A DNA stretch of 64,000 nt from Micromonospora sp. C31 (lineage in GTDB: Bacteria; Actinomycetota; Actinomycetes; Mycobacteriales; Micromonosporaceae), in assembly GCF_018070575.1 (NCBI RefSeq), contig NZ_JAGPXN010000001.1, positions 744,001 to 808,000 of the forward strand, given 5' to 3'. Made by a program: the position numbers and the translations under genes. The notes beneath the pieces are model-generated. The model did not search any database, was not told the DNA's origin, and saw only the letters and a program-made list of their open reading frames with translations. This document shows positions 50,286 through 60,021 of the stretch, in pieces (the first letter of the stretch is position 1; every line of letters begins with the position of its first letter).

Positions 50286-51212
50286 ATGAGCAACCCCGAA
50301 GCGAGCAGCGGCCGGGTGACCCGGGCCGACCGCCTCAGCCCCACGGAGATCGCCGACGTGACGACGCTGGCCCGGGCCGCCGGCGACGCGGACGGGGCGG
50401 ACCCGCTCGACGAGCACGTCCTGCTCCGGCTCCGCGACCCCGACGCGCCCGCGGTGCACCTGACCGCCCGGGCGGACGACGGCACCCTGGCCGGGTACGC
50501 GCACCTGGACGACACCGACCCGACCACCGGGATCAGGGTGGAACTGGTGGTGCACCCGGCGTACCGGCGGCGCGGGACGGGGCGGGCGCTGGCCCGGGGC
50601 GTCCTGGCGGCGGCCGACGGCCCGCTGCGGGTCTGGGCGCACGGCGACCACCCCTCGGCCGCCGCCCTCGCCGTCGACCTGGGCCTGCGCCGGGCCAGGG
50701 TGCTCTGGCAACTGCGCCGACCCCTGACCGCTCCCGTCCCCGACCATCCGCTGCCGGACGGGGTGACGCTGCGCGCGTTCCGGCCCGGCGCCGACGACGA
50801 GGAGTGGCTGGCCCTCAACGCGCGGGCCTTCGCCGAGCACCCGGAACAGGGGCGCTGGTCCCCCGCCGACCTGCGGGTACGCCTCGACGAGCCGTGGTTC
50901 GACCCGGAGGGCTTCCTGCTCGCCGTCGACGGGTCCACCGGCCGGCTGCTCGGCTTCCACTGGACGAAGGTCCACGAGCGACCCGGCTCGGCCCGCATCG
51001 GCGAGGTCTACGTCCTCGGCGTGGACCCGTCGGCCCACCGCGGCGGGCTGGGCCGGGCGCTGACCGCGGCCGGCCTGGCGTACCTGCGCGACCGGCGGGA
51101 CCTGGACCGGGTCATGCTCTACGTCGACGAGTCGAACACCGCAGCGGTGGCGCTCTACGAGCGGCTCGGCTTCGCGCGCTGGTCGGCGCACGTCACCTAC
51201 CAGTCGGCCTGA
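50286..51212 (+). CDS. mshD: Mycothiol acetyltransferase MshD
   Basis: A 308-residue tandem GNAT protein that acetylates Cys-GlcN-Ins in the last step of mycothiol synthesis. The N-terminal repeat has VVHPAYRRRGTGRAL; the C-terminal, active repeat has NARAFAEHPEQGRW, GFHWTKVH, VLGVDPSAHRGGLGRAL and YVDESNTAAVALYERLGF. The ATG is set by TACGGT (50274-50279) 6 nt upstream, predicting a leaderless mRNA. A strong hairpin follows 6 bp after the gene. With mshA it gives two of the mycothiol genes. Confidence 0.92.
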   Translation: MSNPEASSGRVTRADRLSPTEIADVTTLARAAGDADGADPLDEHVLLRLRDPDAPAVHLTARADDGTLAGYAHLDDTDPTTGIRVELVVHPAYRRRGTGRALARGVLAAADGPLRVWAHGDHPSAAALAVDLGLRRARVLWQLRRPLTAPVPDHPLPDGVTLRAFRPGADDEEWLALNARAFAEHPEQGRWSPADLRVRLDEPWFDPEGFLLAVDGSTGRLLGFHWTKVHERPGSARIGEVYVLGVDPSAHRGGLGRALTAAGLAYLRDRRDLDRVMLYVDESNTAAVALYERLGFARWSAHVTYQSA

Positions 51213-51218
51213 CGTCGG

Positions 51219-51251
51219 CCGGGGCCCGGGTCGCGGCGGCCCGGGCCCCGG
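51219..51251 (+). terminator. Hairpin after mshD
   Basis: CCGGGGCCCGGG (51219-51230) and CCCGGGCCCCGG (51240-51251) form a perfect 12-bp stem with a 9-nt loop. The following 100 bp repeat CCCGGGCCCCGGCAC-type sequence without any coding frame. Confidence 0.75.
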
Positions 51252-51427
51252 CGCGTCGACCCCGGGCAGCCCGCCCCGCTGCCCGCCCCGCTCGGCCCGG
51301 GCCCCGGCACGCCCCGCCCGGGCCCCGGCACACCCGGCCCGGCCCGGTCACCGTCGGGTGACGGCGTGGTGTCCGCGAGACGACGCCCCACCGGGAAAAT
51401 CCGCATACTTCCGACAGCGGCATCCGC

Positions 51428-51504
51428 GTTCACTAAACGGACAACCCACCCTCAGCGAGCGGTCACCTGCCCTGCCGCACCTGTTCACCCCTCGTTCACT
51501 TCCG
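51428..51504 (+). promoter_or_regulatory. PHO box array before pstS in 11-bp register
   Basis: GTTCACTAAAC (51428), GGTCACCTGCC (51461), GTTCACCCCTC (51483) and GTTCACTTCCG (51494) all start on one 11-bp register. The last two are adjacent direct repeats, the classic actinobacterial PHO box. The array lies 110-190 bp before the pstS GTG; TACCTG and CTAACTTTT further down may belong to the promoter. Confidence 0.85.
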
Positions 51505-51614
51505 ACCGGCGAACCGGCTACCTGGCGCTCCTAACTTTTGGATCAGCCGGTCAGCGCCGGCACCCCGGGCCCCAAATCCGGGTGCGAAGTCAGACGTGAA
51601 GGGAAACCCCTCAG

Positions 51615-52718
51615 GTGAAGCTCCAGCGGCACGGCACTCTCGCCTGCCTCGCTCTTACCGCGACGCTCGCTCTCAGCGCATGCGGCTCGGACAACAACGA
51701 GCCCGCGAGCAGCGCCTCCGCCTCCGGGTCGGCCGCCGCCGACTGCGCCACCGGCACGCTGAACGCCCAGGGTTCGTCGGCACAGAAGAATGCGATGGAC
51801 GAGTGGATCAAGGCGTACCAGCAGAAGTGCTCCGGCGCCAAGATCAACTATGAGTCGTCCGGTTCGGGCGCCGGCATCCAGGCCTTCATCGCCGGCACCG
51901 CCGACTTCGCCGGCTCGGACTCCGCCCTCAAGGAGGAGGAGCAGCCGAAGGCCGACGCCAAGTGCGTCGGCGGCGCGGCCGTCAACCTGCCGATGGTGAT
52001 CGGCCCGGTCGCCATCGCCTACAACGTCAGCGGCGTGGACAACCTCCAGCTAAAGCCGGCCACCCTGGCGAAGATCTTCGCCGGCAAGGTGACCAAGTGG
52101 GACGACCCGGCGATCAAGGCCGACAACCCCGACGCCAAGCTGCCGTCGACCGCCATCAACGCGGTGCACCGCTCGGACTCGTCCGGCACCACCGACAACT
52201 TCACCGACTTCCTCACCAAGACCGCCGCGGCCGACTGGACCTTCGGCAAGGCCAAGGAGTGGAAGGCCCCGGGCGGCACCGGCGCGTCGAAGTCCGACGG
52301 CGTGGCCAGCGCGATCAAGAGCCAGGACGGCACCATCGGCTACGTCGAGTGGTCGTACGCCGAGAACGGTGGCCTGAAGACCGCCAAGGTCGGCAACGGC
52401 GCGGGCGAGTTCGCCGAGCTGACCGCCGAGTCGGCCGGCAAGACCATCGCCGGCGCCGAGGTGGTCGGCCAGGGCGACGACCTGAAGATGAAGATCGACT
52501 ACAACACCAAGGAGGCCGGGGCCTACCCGATCGTCCTGGTGACCTACGAGATCGTCTGCTCCAAGGGCCTCGCCGCCGACAAGCTCCCGCTGGTCAAGGG
52601 CTTCCTCGGCCACGCCGCGAGCACTGAGGGCCAGGCCGACCTGACCGAGCTGGGCTACGCCCCGCTGCCCGAGTCGGTCCGCGCCAAGGTCGAGACCGCG
52701 GTCAAGAACCTCGCCTGA
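51615..52718 (+). CDS. pstS: Phosphate-binding lipoprotein PstS
   Basis: A 367-residue periplasmic-type binding protein anchored by a lipid: signal peptide with LSAC lipobox (Cys about residue 23). Phosphate-binding blocks are NAQGSSAQKNAMDEW, YESSGSGAGIQAF, FAGSDSALK and VHRSDSSGTTDNF. It catches phosphate for the PstCAB transporter. GTG at 51615 has AAGGGA 10 nt upstream. The PHO boxes upstream indicate control by RegX3/PhoP. Confidence 0.92.
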   Translation: MKLQRHGTLACLALTATLALSACGSDNNEPASSASASGSAAADCATGTLNAQGSSAQKNAMDEWIKAYQQKCSGAKINYESSGSGAGIQAFIAGTADFAGSDSALKEEEQPKADAKCVGGAAVNLPMVIGPVAIAYNVSGVDNLQLKPATLAKIFAGKVTKWDDPAIKADNPDAKLPSTAINAVHRSDSSGTTDNFTDFLTKTAAADWTFGKAKEWKAPGGTGASKSDGVASAIKSQDGTIGYVEWSYAENGGLKTAKVGNGAGEFAELTAESAGKTIAGAEVVGQGDDLKMKIDYNTKEAGAYPIVLVTYEIVCSKGLAADKLPLVKGFLGHAASTEGQADLTELGYAPLPESVRAKVETAVKNLA

Positions 52719-52770
52719 GCCGTCCACACCGACACCGTCACCACCACCTCAACTCGAAGCGAGCGAGCAG

Positions 52771-53862
52771 ATGGGTGAAACCCCTCACCGCTCGGCCCAC
52801 GCCGGCACCGGCGGGACGCGCGTGACCGAAGGTCACGACCGGCCCGCCGGTGCCTCGGTGCGTCCGGCCGAGGCACCAGTCAGCACCCGTACGCCGGGCG
52901 GAGCCGGGTTGGGCGGCGGCGGCGGACTGCCCCGCGCCCGGGCGTTCGGCGCCGAACGGGCCTTCCGCGCCCTCACCCTGGCCGCGGGCACCGCCGTCCT
53001 GGTCATCATCGCGGCGATCGCGGTCTTCCTGGTCGCCAAGGCGGTGCCGGCGCTGCGGGCCAACACCGAGAACTTCTGGACCTTCGAGGGCTGGTTCCCG
53101 AACGACGCGGAGCCGAAGTTCGGCATCGGGGCGCTCGCCTTCGGCACCGTGCTCAGCTCCGCGCTGGCCCTGCTCATCGCGGTGCCGGTGGCCCTGGGCA
53201 TCGCGCTCTACCTGTCCCACTACGCGCCGCGCCGGCTGGGCACCGCGCTGGGCTTCCTGATCGACCTGCTGGCCGCGGTGCCGAGCGTGGTCTTCGGCCT
53301 CTGGGGCCGCGACGTCTTCATCAACCCGGTACGGGACTTCTCCGCCTGGCTGAACACGTACTTCGGCTGGATCCCGATCTTCGGCGGCGACGGCCCGTTC
53401 GGGAAGTCCATCATGCTGGGCGCGCTGGTCCTGGCGATCATGGTGCTGCCGATCATCACCTCGCTCTCCCGCGAGGTGTTCACGCAGACCCCGACCGCCA
53501 ACGAGGAGGCCGCCCTCGCCCTCGGCGCCACCCGCTGGGAGATGATCCGCACCGCGGTGCTGCCGTACGGCCGTCCCGGCATCGTCGCTGCGGTGATGCT
53601 CGGCCTGGGCCGGGCGCTCGGCGAGACCATCGCCCTGGCGATGACCCTCGGCATCACCTTCAACATCTCGTTCAACCTCATCGAGAGCGGCGGCAACACC
53701 ATCGCCGCCAACATCGCCAACACGTTCGGCGAGGCGAACGACACGGGGCGGGGCGCGCTGATCGCCTCGGGTCTCGTGCTCTTCGCCATCACGCTGATCG
53801 TCAACATCACGGCGCGGGCGATCATCCACCGCCGCCGGGAGTTCACGGAGTCGGCCGCATGA
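52771..53862 (+). CDS. pstC: Phosphate ABC transporter permease PstC
   Basis: A 363-residue permease. A 55-residue hydrophilic N-terminus precedes about six helices; the EAA-type loop reads [21 protein letters not shown] and the [15 protein letters not shown] block is typical of PstC/PstA. ATG at 52771 is used; a GTG at 52822 would shorten the N-terminus. It ends inside the pstA start (ATGA). Confidence 0.9.
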   Translation: MGETPHRSAHAGTGGTRVTEGHDRPAGASVRPAEAPVSTRTPGGAGLGGGGGLPRARAFGAERAFRALTLAAGTAVLVIIAAIAVFLVAKAVPALRANTENFWTFEGWFPNDAEPKFGIGALAFGTVLSSALALLIAVPVALGIALYLSHYAPRRLGTALGFLIDLLAAVPSVVFGLWGRDVFINPVRDFSAWLNTYFGWIPIFGGDGPFGKSIMLGALVLAIMVLPIITSLSREVFTQTPTANEEAALALGATRWEMIRTAVLPYGRPGIVAAVMLGLGRALGETIALAMTLGITFNISFNLIESGGNTIAANIANTFGEANDTGRGALIASGLVLFAITLIVNITARAIIHRRREFTESAA

Positions 53863-54947
53863 CCACCACCGCCACCTCCCACCGCACCCGCCCGCCGGCC
53901 CAGCAGCCCACGCTGCGGGCCCGGCGCCTGCCGAAGTACGCCGCGGCGGCCATCGCGGCAGCCGCCCTGCTGCTCGCCGCCGCGTTCGTGTACGGCACGG
54001 GCACCGGTGGCCCCGTGCTGGTCGTGGTGCTCGGCGCGCTGCTCTACCTGGCCGGCCTGTACGCCGCCGCGAACCGGGTCGAGGGACGCCGGTCGGCCCG
54101 CAACCGCACCTGGAGCGCGCTGATCCACTCGGCGTTCGTGCTGGCCGTCCTGCCGCTGGCCTCGGTGGTCTGGACCCTGGTCAGCAAGGGCGCCGAGCGC
54201 CTGGACGCCGACTTCTTCCTCACCTCGATGAACAACATCGGCGCGCGGGACCCGAACGGCGGTGCGTACCACGCGATCGTCGGCACGCTCCAGCAGGTCG
54301 GTGTCGCCGCCCTGATCACCGTCCCGCTCGGCATCCTCTGCGCGATCTACATCGTCGAGTACGGCCGGGGCCGGTTCGCCGCCGCGATCCGGTTCTTCGT
54401 CGACGTGATGACGGGCATCCCGTCGATCGTCGCCGGCCTGTTCGTGCTGGCGTTCTGGGTGTTGATCGTCTCGCCGTGGTTCAACGACGGGCGGCCCAGC
54501 TTCTCCGGCTTCGCCGCCGCGCTCGCGCTGAGCGTGCTGATGCTGCCCACCGTGGTCCGCTCCACCGAGGAGATGCTGCGTCTCGTCCCGGCGCCGCTGC
54601 GCGAGGGGGCGTACGCCCTCGGCGTGCCGAAGTGGAAGACCATCCTGCGGGTCGTGCTGCCGACCGCGCTGCCGGGCATCGTCACCGGCGTCATGCTCGC
54701 CATCGCCCGCGCGGCCGGCGAGACCGCCCCGGTGCTGCTCGTCGCCGGCGGCGGCGCGGCGATCAACTTCAACCCGTTCGAGAACAACCAGTCGTCGCTG
54801 GCCCTCTTCGTCTACCAGCAGGCCGGCGACGCGTCGAGGTACGCGCCGGCGCGGGCGTGGACGGCGGCACTCACCCTGGTCGCCCTCGTGCTGATCCTGA
54901 CCGTCGCGGCGAAGCTGCTGGCCCGTCGCAACCGGCTCGGCCGATGA
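53859..54947 (+). CDS. pstA: Phosphate ABC transporter permease PstA
   Basis: A 362-residue permease with two extra N-terminal helices (about residues 28-65) before the six-helix core. Typical blocks: [37 protein letters not shown] (EAA loop) and [15 protein letters not shown]. The ATG lies within the pstC stop codon, so the two permeases are made in step. Confidence 0.9.
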   Translation: MTTTATSHRTRPPAQQPTLRARRLPKYAAAAIAAAALLLAAAFVYGTGTGGPVLVVVLGALLYLAGLYAAANRVEGRRSARNRTWSALIHSAFVLAVLPLASVVWTLVSKGAERLDADFFLTSMNNIGARDPNGGAYHAIVGTLQQVGVAALITVPLGILCAIYIVEYGRGRFAAAIRFFVDVMTGIPSIVAGLFVLAFWVLIVSPWFNDGRPSFSGFAAALALSVLMLPTVVRSTEEMLRLVPAPLREGAYALGVPKWKTILRVVLPTALPGIVTGVMLAIARAAGETAPVLLVAGGGAAINFNPFENNQSSLALFVYQQAGDASRYAPARAWTAALTLVALVLILTVAAKLLARRNRLGR

Positions 54948-54967
54948 ACCCCGGAGGTACCACCACC

Positions 54968-55744
54968 ATGGCCAAGCGCATCGAAGCCTCGAACGTCACC
55001 GCCTACTACGGCGCCTTCAAGGCGATCGAGAACATCAACCTGACGGTCGAGCCGAAGACGGTGACGGCCCTGATCGGCCCCTCCGGCTGCGGCAAGTCCA
55101 CCTTCCTGCGGTCGATCAACCGGATGCACGAGGTGCTCCCCGGCGCCCGGGTCGAGGGCAGCCTCACCATCGACGACCAGGACATCTACGACCGGGACGT
55201 GGACGTCACCGCCGTCCGGCGCATGATCGGCATGGTCTTCCAGCGGCCGAACCCGTTCCCCACCATGAGCATCTTCGAGAACGTGGTGGCCGGGCTGCGG
55301 CTCAACGGCGTACGCCGCAAGTCGATCCTGGACGAGGCGGCCGAGCGGGCCCTCCGCTCGGCCAACCTCTGGGACGAGGTCAAGGACCGGCTCGGCAAGC
55401 CCGGCGCCGGCCTCTCCGGCGGCCAGCAGCAGCGGCTCTGCATCGCCCGGACCATCGCCGTCGAGCCGCAGGTGGTGCTGATGGACGAGCCCTGCTCGGC
55501 GCTCGACCCGATCTCCACGCTGGCCATCGAGGACCTGATGTTCCAACTCAAGGACAAGTTCACGATCATCATCGTGACGCACAACATGCAGCAGGCCGCC
55601 CGCGTCTCGGACCGGACCGCCTTCTTCTCGATCGAGAAGACCGGCGACCCGGGCCGGCTCATCGAGTACGACAACACGCAGAAGATCTTCAGCAACCCCG
55701 GTGTGAAGAAGACCGAGGACTACATCACCGGCCGCTTCGGCTGA
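54968..55744 (+). CDS. pstB: Phosphate ABC transporter ATPase PstB
   Basis: A 258-residue ATPase: Walker A GPSGCGKS (about residue 37), Q-loop [10 protein letters not shown], signature [16 protein letters not shown], Walker [13 protein letters not shown] and switch His in IVTHNMQQA. PstB powers phosphate import and with PhoU feeds the SenX3 signal. ATG at 54968 has CGGAGGT upstream. The stop codon is followed directly by a palindromic repeat. Confidence 0.93.
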   Translation: MAKRIEASNVTAYYGAFKAIENINLTVEPKTVTALIGPSGCGKSTFLRSINRMHEVLPGARVEGSLTIDDQDIYDRDVDVTAVRRMIGMVFQRPNPFPTMSIFENVVAGLRLNGVRRKSILDEAAERALRSANLWDEVKDRLGKPGAGLSGGQQQRLCIARTIAVEPQVVLMDEPCSALDPISTLAIEDLMFQLKDKFTIIIVTHNMQQAARVSDRTAFFSIEKTGDPGRLIEYDNTQKIFSNPGVKKTEDYITGRFG

Positions 55745-55803
55745 GGTGTAAGGAAGGGCCCCTTCCTAACGCATAGCGTTAGGAAGGGGCCCTTCCTTAC
55801 ACC
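55745..55803. repeat. Palindromic repeat, copy 5
   Basis: Perfect 28-bp arms (GGTGTAAGGAAGGGCCCCTT then CCTAACGC) around ATA. It begins at the base after the pstB stop codon and would end the pst operon. Confidence 0.93.
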
Positions 55804-55887
55804 CGCCCACGCTGCGGCAGGCCCGGCGGCGCCCCAGGATCTGCTCTAGAGTCGGGGGAACGCCCACGGTCGCCGCGGAGGACGGGC

Positions 55888-56301
55888 ATGTCTGGATATC
55901 CCCGGTTGCTGCACACCGTGCTCGACAGCACGAACCCGCGAGAGCTTGCCGAGTTCTACCGGCAGCTGCTCGGGCTGCGGTACCGACCTGGTGACGAACC
56001 ACCGACGGACGGGACGGCCGACGACCGGGACTGGCTCGTGCTCACCGACAACGGCGGGACGGCCCAGCTCGCCTTCCAACTCGTCGATCACCTGCCGCGA
56101 ACCACCTGGCCCCGGCACGACGTCCCGATGCAGTTGCACCTCGACTTCACGGTCCCGGACGCGGCCGAGTTGGAGCGGCAGCGTGAGCGGGCGGAGGCCC
56201 TGGGCGCGGAACTCCTGATCGACCGGACCGACGACCCCGACGAGCCGTTGTACGTGTTCGCGGACCGGTCCGGTCACCCGTTCTGCATCTTCGTGGCCTG
56301 A
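55888..56301 (+). CDS. VOC family protein
   Basis: A 137-residue VOC-fold protein: HTVLDSTNPRELAEFYRQLLGL opens module one and MQLHLDFTVPDAAELERQ module two, with the FADRSGHPFCIFVA end. It probably binds a metal or a small ligand; the role is unknown. ATG at 55888 has GGAGGA 6 nt upstream. TAGAGT near 55847 is a likely -10. Confidence 0.83.
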   Translation: MSGYPRLLHTVLDSTNPRELAEFYRQLLGLRYRPGDEPPTDGTADDRDWLVLTDNGGTAQLAFQLVDHLPRTTWPRHDVPMQLHLDFTVPDAAELERQRERAEALGAELLIDRTDDPDEPLYVFADRSGHPFCIFVA

Positions 56302-56334
56302 TTCCGCCGACCTCCGCGCACGAAGCGACCACGG

Positions 56335-57168
56335 TCAGTCCAGCACGAACCGGGCCTCGCCGGTCTCGGCCTCGTCGAGGCGGGGCGTGACCGGGTTGGC
56401 CGCGTCCCGGGTCGCCGCCGCGCGGGCGACGCCGGCCAGGTCGCCGCCGGCCGCCACCTGGGCCAGGCTCACCAGGGTGGGCGGGAGCATGGTCAGCTCG
56501 CCCGCCGCCGCCCGGGCCAGGGCGTCCGCCGGGCGGACCCACACGGTGTGGTCGGCCTCGCCGGAGACGTCCCGGGTCCGCTGCCCCGCCGGCAGCAGGG
56601 CCACGAAGAAGTACGTGTCGAAGCGGCGCGGCTCGAACTCCGGCGTGATCCACCGGCTCCACGGCAGCAGCAGGTCCGACCGGAGGGTGAGCCCGCGCCG
56701 GGCGAGCAGGTCAGCAAAGCCGCCCCGGCGCTGCTCCAGCGCCACCCGGTCGGCCTCCCAGTCGTCGCCGCTCACGTCGCCCACCACGGTCGCGGCGTCG
56801 GGACCGGCGAGCAGGACGCCGGCCTCCTCGAACACCTCCCGGGCGGCGGCGCAGACCACCGCCTGGGCCGCCTGCGGGGTCAGCCCCAGCCGCTCGCCCC
56901 ACCCGGCGGGCGTCGGGCCGGCCCAGTCCAGGTGCGCCTGGGAGTCCGAGGGGTCGACGCCGCCGCCGGGGAAGGCGTACATGCCGCCGAAGGCCATCGC
57001 GGCGACCCGCCGGATCAGGTACACCTCGAAGTCGTCGCCGGCGGGGCGGAGCAGCAGCACGGTGGCCGCGACCCGGGGCGCCGCCGGGGTGCCGCCCTCG
57101 GCGCGGAACCGGCGGGCGTGCGCCACGAGCGCCGGGGGTGCGGGGAAACCGTCGGCGTCGATCGTCAT
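56335..57168 (-). CDS. NUDIX hydrolase, NUDT19-like
   Basis: A 277-residue protein. The Nudix box is split by an insertion: MYAFPGGGVD (about residue 64) then AAREVFEEAGVLL (about 108), as in coenzyme A/acyl-CoA diphosphatases of the NUDT7/19 type. Substrate inferred, not proved. ATG at 57168 with TAGGCT (57180-57175) 6 nt upstream (leaderless). Divergent from the oxidoreductase gene. Confidence 0.83.
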   Translation of the reverse strand: MTIDADGFPAPPALVAHARRFRAEGGTPAAPRVAATVLLLRPAGDDFEVYLIRRVAAMAFGGMYAFPGGGVDPSDSQAHLDWAGPTPAGWGERLGLTPQAAQAVVCAAAREVFEEAGVLLAGPDAATVVGDVSGDDWEADRVALEQRRGGFADLLARRGLTLRSDLLLPWSRWITPEFEPRRFDTYFFVALLPAGQRTRDVSGEADHTVWVRPADALARAAAGELTMLPPTLVSLAQVAAGGDLAGVARAAATRDAANPVTPRLDEAETGEARFVLD

Positions 57169-57239
57169 ACGCCGAGCCTAGTTCCCGACGGGTGGATCAC
57201 CTCCGCCGCCGTCCGGTGACCTTCGCTAACGTGGCCGGC

Positions 57240-58208
57240 ATGACTCGATGGGGCATCCTGGCCACCGGCCACATCGCCGCCCGTTTCGCCGAGGACCTGC
57301 GGCTGGTGCCGGGCGCCGAACTCGCGGCGGTCGGCTCACGCAGCGCCGAGAGTGCGCAGCGGTTCGCGGCCCGGCACGGCGTGCCGCGGGCGTACGCCTC
57401 CTGGGCGGAACTCGCCGCGGACGACGAGTTGGACGTCGTCTACGTCGCCACCCCGCACGCCGCCCACCACGAGGCGGCCATGACCTGCCTCGCGGCCGGC
57501 CGGGCGGTGCTGCTGGAGAAACCGTTCACCCTCGACCTGGCGACCAGCGTCGAACTGGTCGACACCGCCCGCGCGGCCGGGGTCTTCCTGATGGAGGCCA
57601 TGTGGATGCGGACGAACCCGCTCGTACGCCGGCTCTGTGAGCTGATCGCGGACGGCGCGATCGGCACGGTGACCGGCGTCCGGGCCGACTTCGGGGTGGC
57701 CGGGCCGTTCCCGCCGGAGCACCGGATGCGGGCCCGCACCCTCGGCGGCGGTGCCCTGCTCGACCTCGGCGTCTACCCGATCAGCCTGGCCCACCTGCTG
57801 CTCGGCGTGCCCGACCAGGTGCGGTCCTGGGCGCGGCTGAGCCCGGAGGGGGTGGACGAGAACACCGGCATCATCCTGGGCTACGACTCGGGCGCGGTCG
57901 CCACGCTGAGCTGCGGCATGGTCGGGGCCACCGCGCTGGTCGCCTCGATCACCGGCACCACCGGCCGGATCGACCTGCCGGAGCCGTTCTTCCGCCCCGG
58001 CTCGGCGACCCTGCACCGGGCCGACGCCGAGCCGGAGACGATCACCGACGAGCTGGTCGGCGGCGGCTACCAGTACGAGGCCGTCGAGGTTCAGCGCTGC
58101 CTCGCCGAGGGCCTGCGGGAGAGCCCTCTGGTCCCCCACGCCGCCACGCTGGAGGTGATGGCGCTGCTCGACGGGATCCGCGCCCAGATCGGCGTCGACT
58201 ACTCCTGA
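57240..58208 (+). CDS. Gfo/Idh/MocA family oxidoreductase
   Basis: A 322-residue NAD(P)-dependent protein: N-terminal Rossmann WGILATGHIAARFAEDL, VYVATPHAAHHE, and the EKPF motif in LLEKPFTLD (catalytic Lys), then a C-terminal GALLDLGVYPISLAHLL sheet. It resembles glucose-fructose oxidoreductase and trans-dihydrodiol dehydrogenase-type enzymes. ATG at 57240 with TAACGT (57227-57232) 7 nt upstream, so probably leaderless. Confidence 0.85.
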   Translation: MTRWGILATGHIAARFAEDLRLVPGAELAAVGSRSAESAQRFAARHGVPRAYASWAELAADDELDVVYVATPHAAHHEAAMTCLAAGRAVLLEKPFTLDLATSVELVDTARAAGVFLMEAMWMRTNPLVRRLCELIADGAIGTVTGVRADFGVAGPFPPEHRMRARTLGGGALLDLGVYPISLAHLLLGVPDQVRSWARLSPEGVDENTGIILGYDSGAVATLSCGMVGATALVASITGTTGRIDLPEPFFRPGSATLHRADAEPETITDELVGGGYQYEAVEVQRCLAEGLRESPLVPHAATLEVMALLDGIRAQIGVDYS

Positions 58209-58211
58209 AGC

Positions 58212-58270
58212 GGTGTAAGGAAGGGCCCCTTCCTAACGCTATGCGTTAGGAAGGGGCCCTTCCTTACACC
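58212..58270. repeat. Palindromic repeat, copy 6
   Basis: Perfect 28-bp arms identical to copy 5, around TAT instead of ATA. It lies 3 bp after the oxidoreductase stop and directly abuts the pit stop codon on the other strand. Confidence 0.93.
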
Positions 58271-59275
58271 TCAGCTGAACAGGGGTCGGACCAGGAAGAA
58301 CATCAGGGCGCCGATCGATCCGGCGGCCGGGAAGGTAAGGATCCACGCGCCGATGATGTTGCCGGCCACGCCCCACCGGACGGCGGAGAGCCGCTTGGTG
58401 GCGCCGACACCCATGATCGCCGAGGTGATCGTGTGGGTCGTCGAGATCGGCGCGCCGAGCACCAGCGCGTTGAAGTAGAGCACCCCGCTGGCCACGGTCT
58501 CGGCGGCGAAGCCCTCCGGCGGCCGCAGGTCGATGATCTTCCGGCCCAGGGTCCGGATGATCCGCCACCCACCGGCGTACGTGCCGGCGGCCAGCACGGC
58601 GGCGGAGGTCCAGAACGCCCACTCGGGGATGAAGCTGGGGTCGTCCTGGTAGCCGCCGACGTAGAGGGCGAGCACCACGATGCCGATGGTCTTGGCGGCG
58701 TCCTGCATGCCGTGGCCGACGGACATGGCGGCGGCGGACGCGGTCTGCGCCCAGCGGAAGCCCCGGTTGAGCCGGCCCGGGTGCCCCTTCCGGAAGATCC
58801 ACTGCACGGCGATCATGACGATGTAGCCGAGCAGGAAGCCGACCATCGGCGAGAGCACCATCGGGATGATCACGCTCTCCCCGATGCCGGTCCAGAGCAC
58901 CGTGCCCGACGCGGCCACGGTCGAGCCGACCAGGCCGCCGATCAGCGCGTGCGACGAGGACGACGGCAGCCCGAAGTACCAGGTGACCAGGTTCCACACG
59001 ATCGCGCCGATCACGCCGGCGAAGACGATGCCGAGGCTCGCCGTGCCGGTGGGCAGACTCACCAGGCCGCTGCCGACGGTCTTGGCCACCTCGGCGCCGA
59101 AGTGGGCGCCGATGAAGTTGCCGACCGCCGCCATGGCCAGGGCCACCCGGGGTGTGAGCGCCCGGGTGGAGATGCTGGTCGCGATCGCGTTGGCGGCGTC
59201 GTGGAAGCCGTTGGTGTAGTCGAACACCAACGCCACCGCGATCACCGCCAGTACGGCGATGAGTTCGGGACTCAC
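58271..59275 (-). CDS. pit: Low-affinity inorganic phosphate transporter Pit
   Basis: A 334-residue transporter with about ten helices. Signatures: FDYTNGFHDAANAIATSIS at the N-terminus and APISTTHTITSAIMGVGATKR near the C-terminus, the inverted repeats of the PiT family; SSSSHALIGGL in the middle. It moves metal-phosphate with protons. It starts 4 bp after the DUF47 stop and so shares its transcript. Confidence 0.92.
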   Translation of the reverse strand: MSPELIAVLAVIAVALVFDYTNGFHDAANAIATSISTRALTPRVALAMAAVGNFIGAHFGAEVAKTVGSGLVSLPTGTASLGIVFAGVIGAIVWNLVTWYFGLPSSSSHALIGGLVGSTVAASGTVLWTGIGESVIIPMVLSPMVGFLLGYIVMIAVQWIFRKGHPGRLNRGFRWAQTASAAAMSVGHGMQDAAKTIGIVVLALYVGGYQDDPSFIPEWAFWTSAAVLAAGTYAGGWRIIRTLGRKIIDLRPPEGFAAETVASGVLYFNALVLGAPISTTHTITSAIMGVGATKRLSAVRWGVAGNIIGAWILTFPAAGSIGALMFFLVRPLFS

Positions 59276-59279
59276 AGGA

Positions 59280-59906
59280 TCAGGACTCCTTGACCGCGAT
59301 GGTCTCGACGGTGTTGGCCACGTGCTCGAAGGCGTCGCAGGCGGCCTCCAGCTCGTCGGCGACCTCCTTCATCTTCAGCACGGTCAGCGCGTCGTACTCG
59401 CCGGAGAAGAGGCGGACCAGCAGCATCCGGTAGACCTGGTCGCCGTCGTTCTCCAGCCGGTTGCACTCGATCCAGTAGTCCTCGAGGTCCTTCATCGACT
59501 TCAGCCGCGGCATCGCGTCGGCGGTCAGCTTCGCCTGGGCGTCCAGGACGTTGACCATCTCGTGCATCTCTCGGGGCAGCGAGGGGAGCTTGGTCAGGCC
59601 GTAGAGGTAGAGCAGGTTTCCGACCGCCTCGAGGTGGTCCATCACGTCGTCCAGCAGCGACCCGAGCCGGTAGATGTCCTCCCGGTCGAACGGCGTGATG
59701 AAGGTGGAGTTGATTTTCTTGTACAGCTCGTGGGTGATCTGGTCGCTGTCGTGCTCCACCTCGGTGAGCCGCTCGCTGACCGACTGCACCTCCACCCCCG
59801 GGAGGGCCAGCTCGTTGAGCAGCTCGGTGCCCTTCACCAGGTTCTGCGCGGCCCTGGTGAAGAGCTCGTAGAAGGCGCCCTCGTTCGGGCGGAAGGAAAA
59901 CTTCAC
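59280..59906 (-). CDS. DUF47 (PhoU-like) Pit accessory protein
   Basis: A 208-residue helical protein of the DUF47 family, related to PhoU and usually encoded with Pit. EFT-like N-terminus FRPNEGAFYELFTRAAQ, ITHELYKKINSTFITPFDREDIYRLGSLLDDVMDHL spans the metal-binding helices (E/D-x3-D). It probably regulates Pit. GTG at 59906 has GAGG 8 nt upstream. PHO-like repeats lie 116 bp upstream. Confidence 0.88.
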   Translation of the reverse strand: MKFSFRPNEGAFYELFTRAAQNLVKGTELLNELALPGVEVQSVSERLTEVEHDSDQITHELYKKINSTFITPFDREDIYRLGSLLDDVMDHLEAVGNLLYLYGLTKLPSLPREMHEMVNVLDAQAKLTADAMPRLKSMKDLEDYWIECNRLENDGDQVYRMLLVRLFSGEYDALTVLKMKEVADELEAACDAFEHVANTVETIAVKES

Positions 59907-60021
59907 AGCACGGACCTCGTCGTGTCGGTGGAAGGGTGGCGGCCGCCCGGAGGGTGCCCGCCTGCGAATGCTAGGGAACGACGAAAGCGGGAGTTCGGCG
60001 GCCTCCCCCTGGCCAGCCCAC

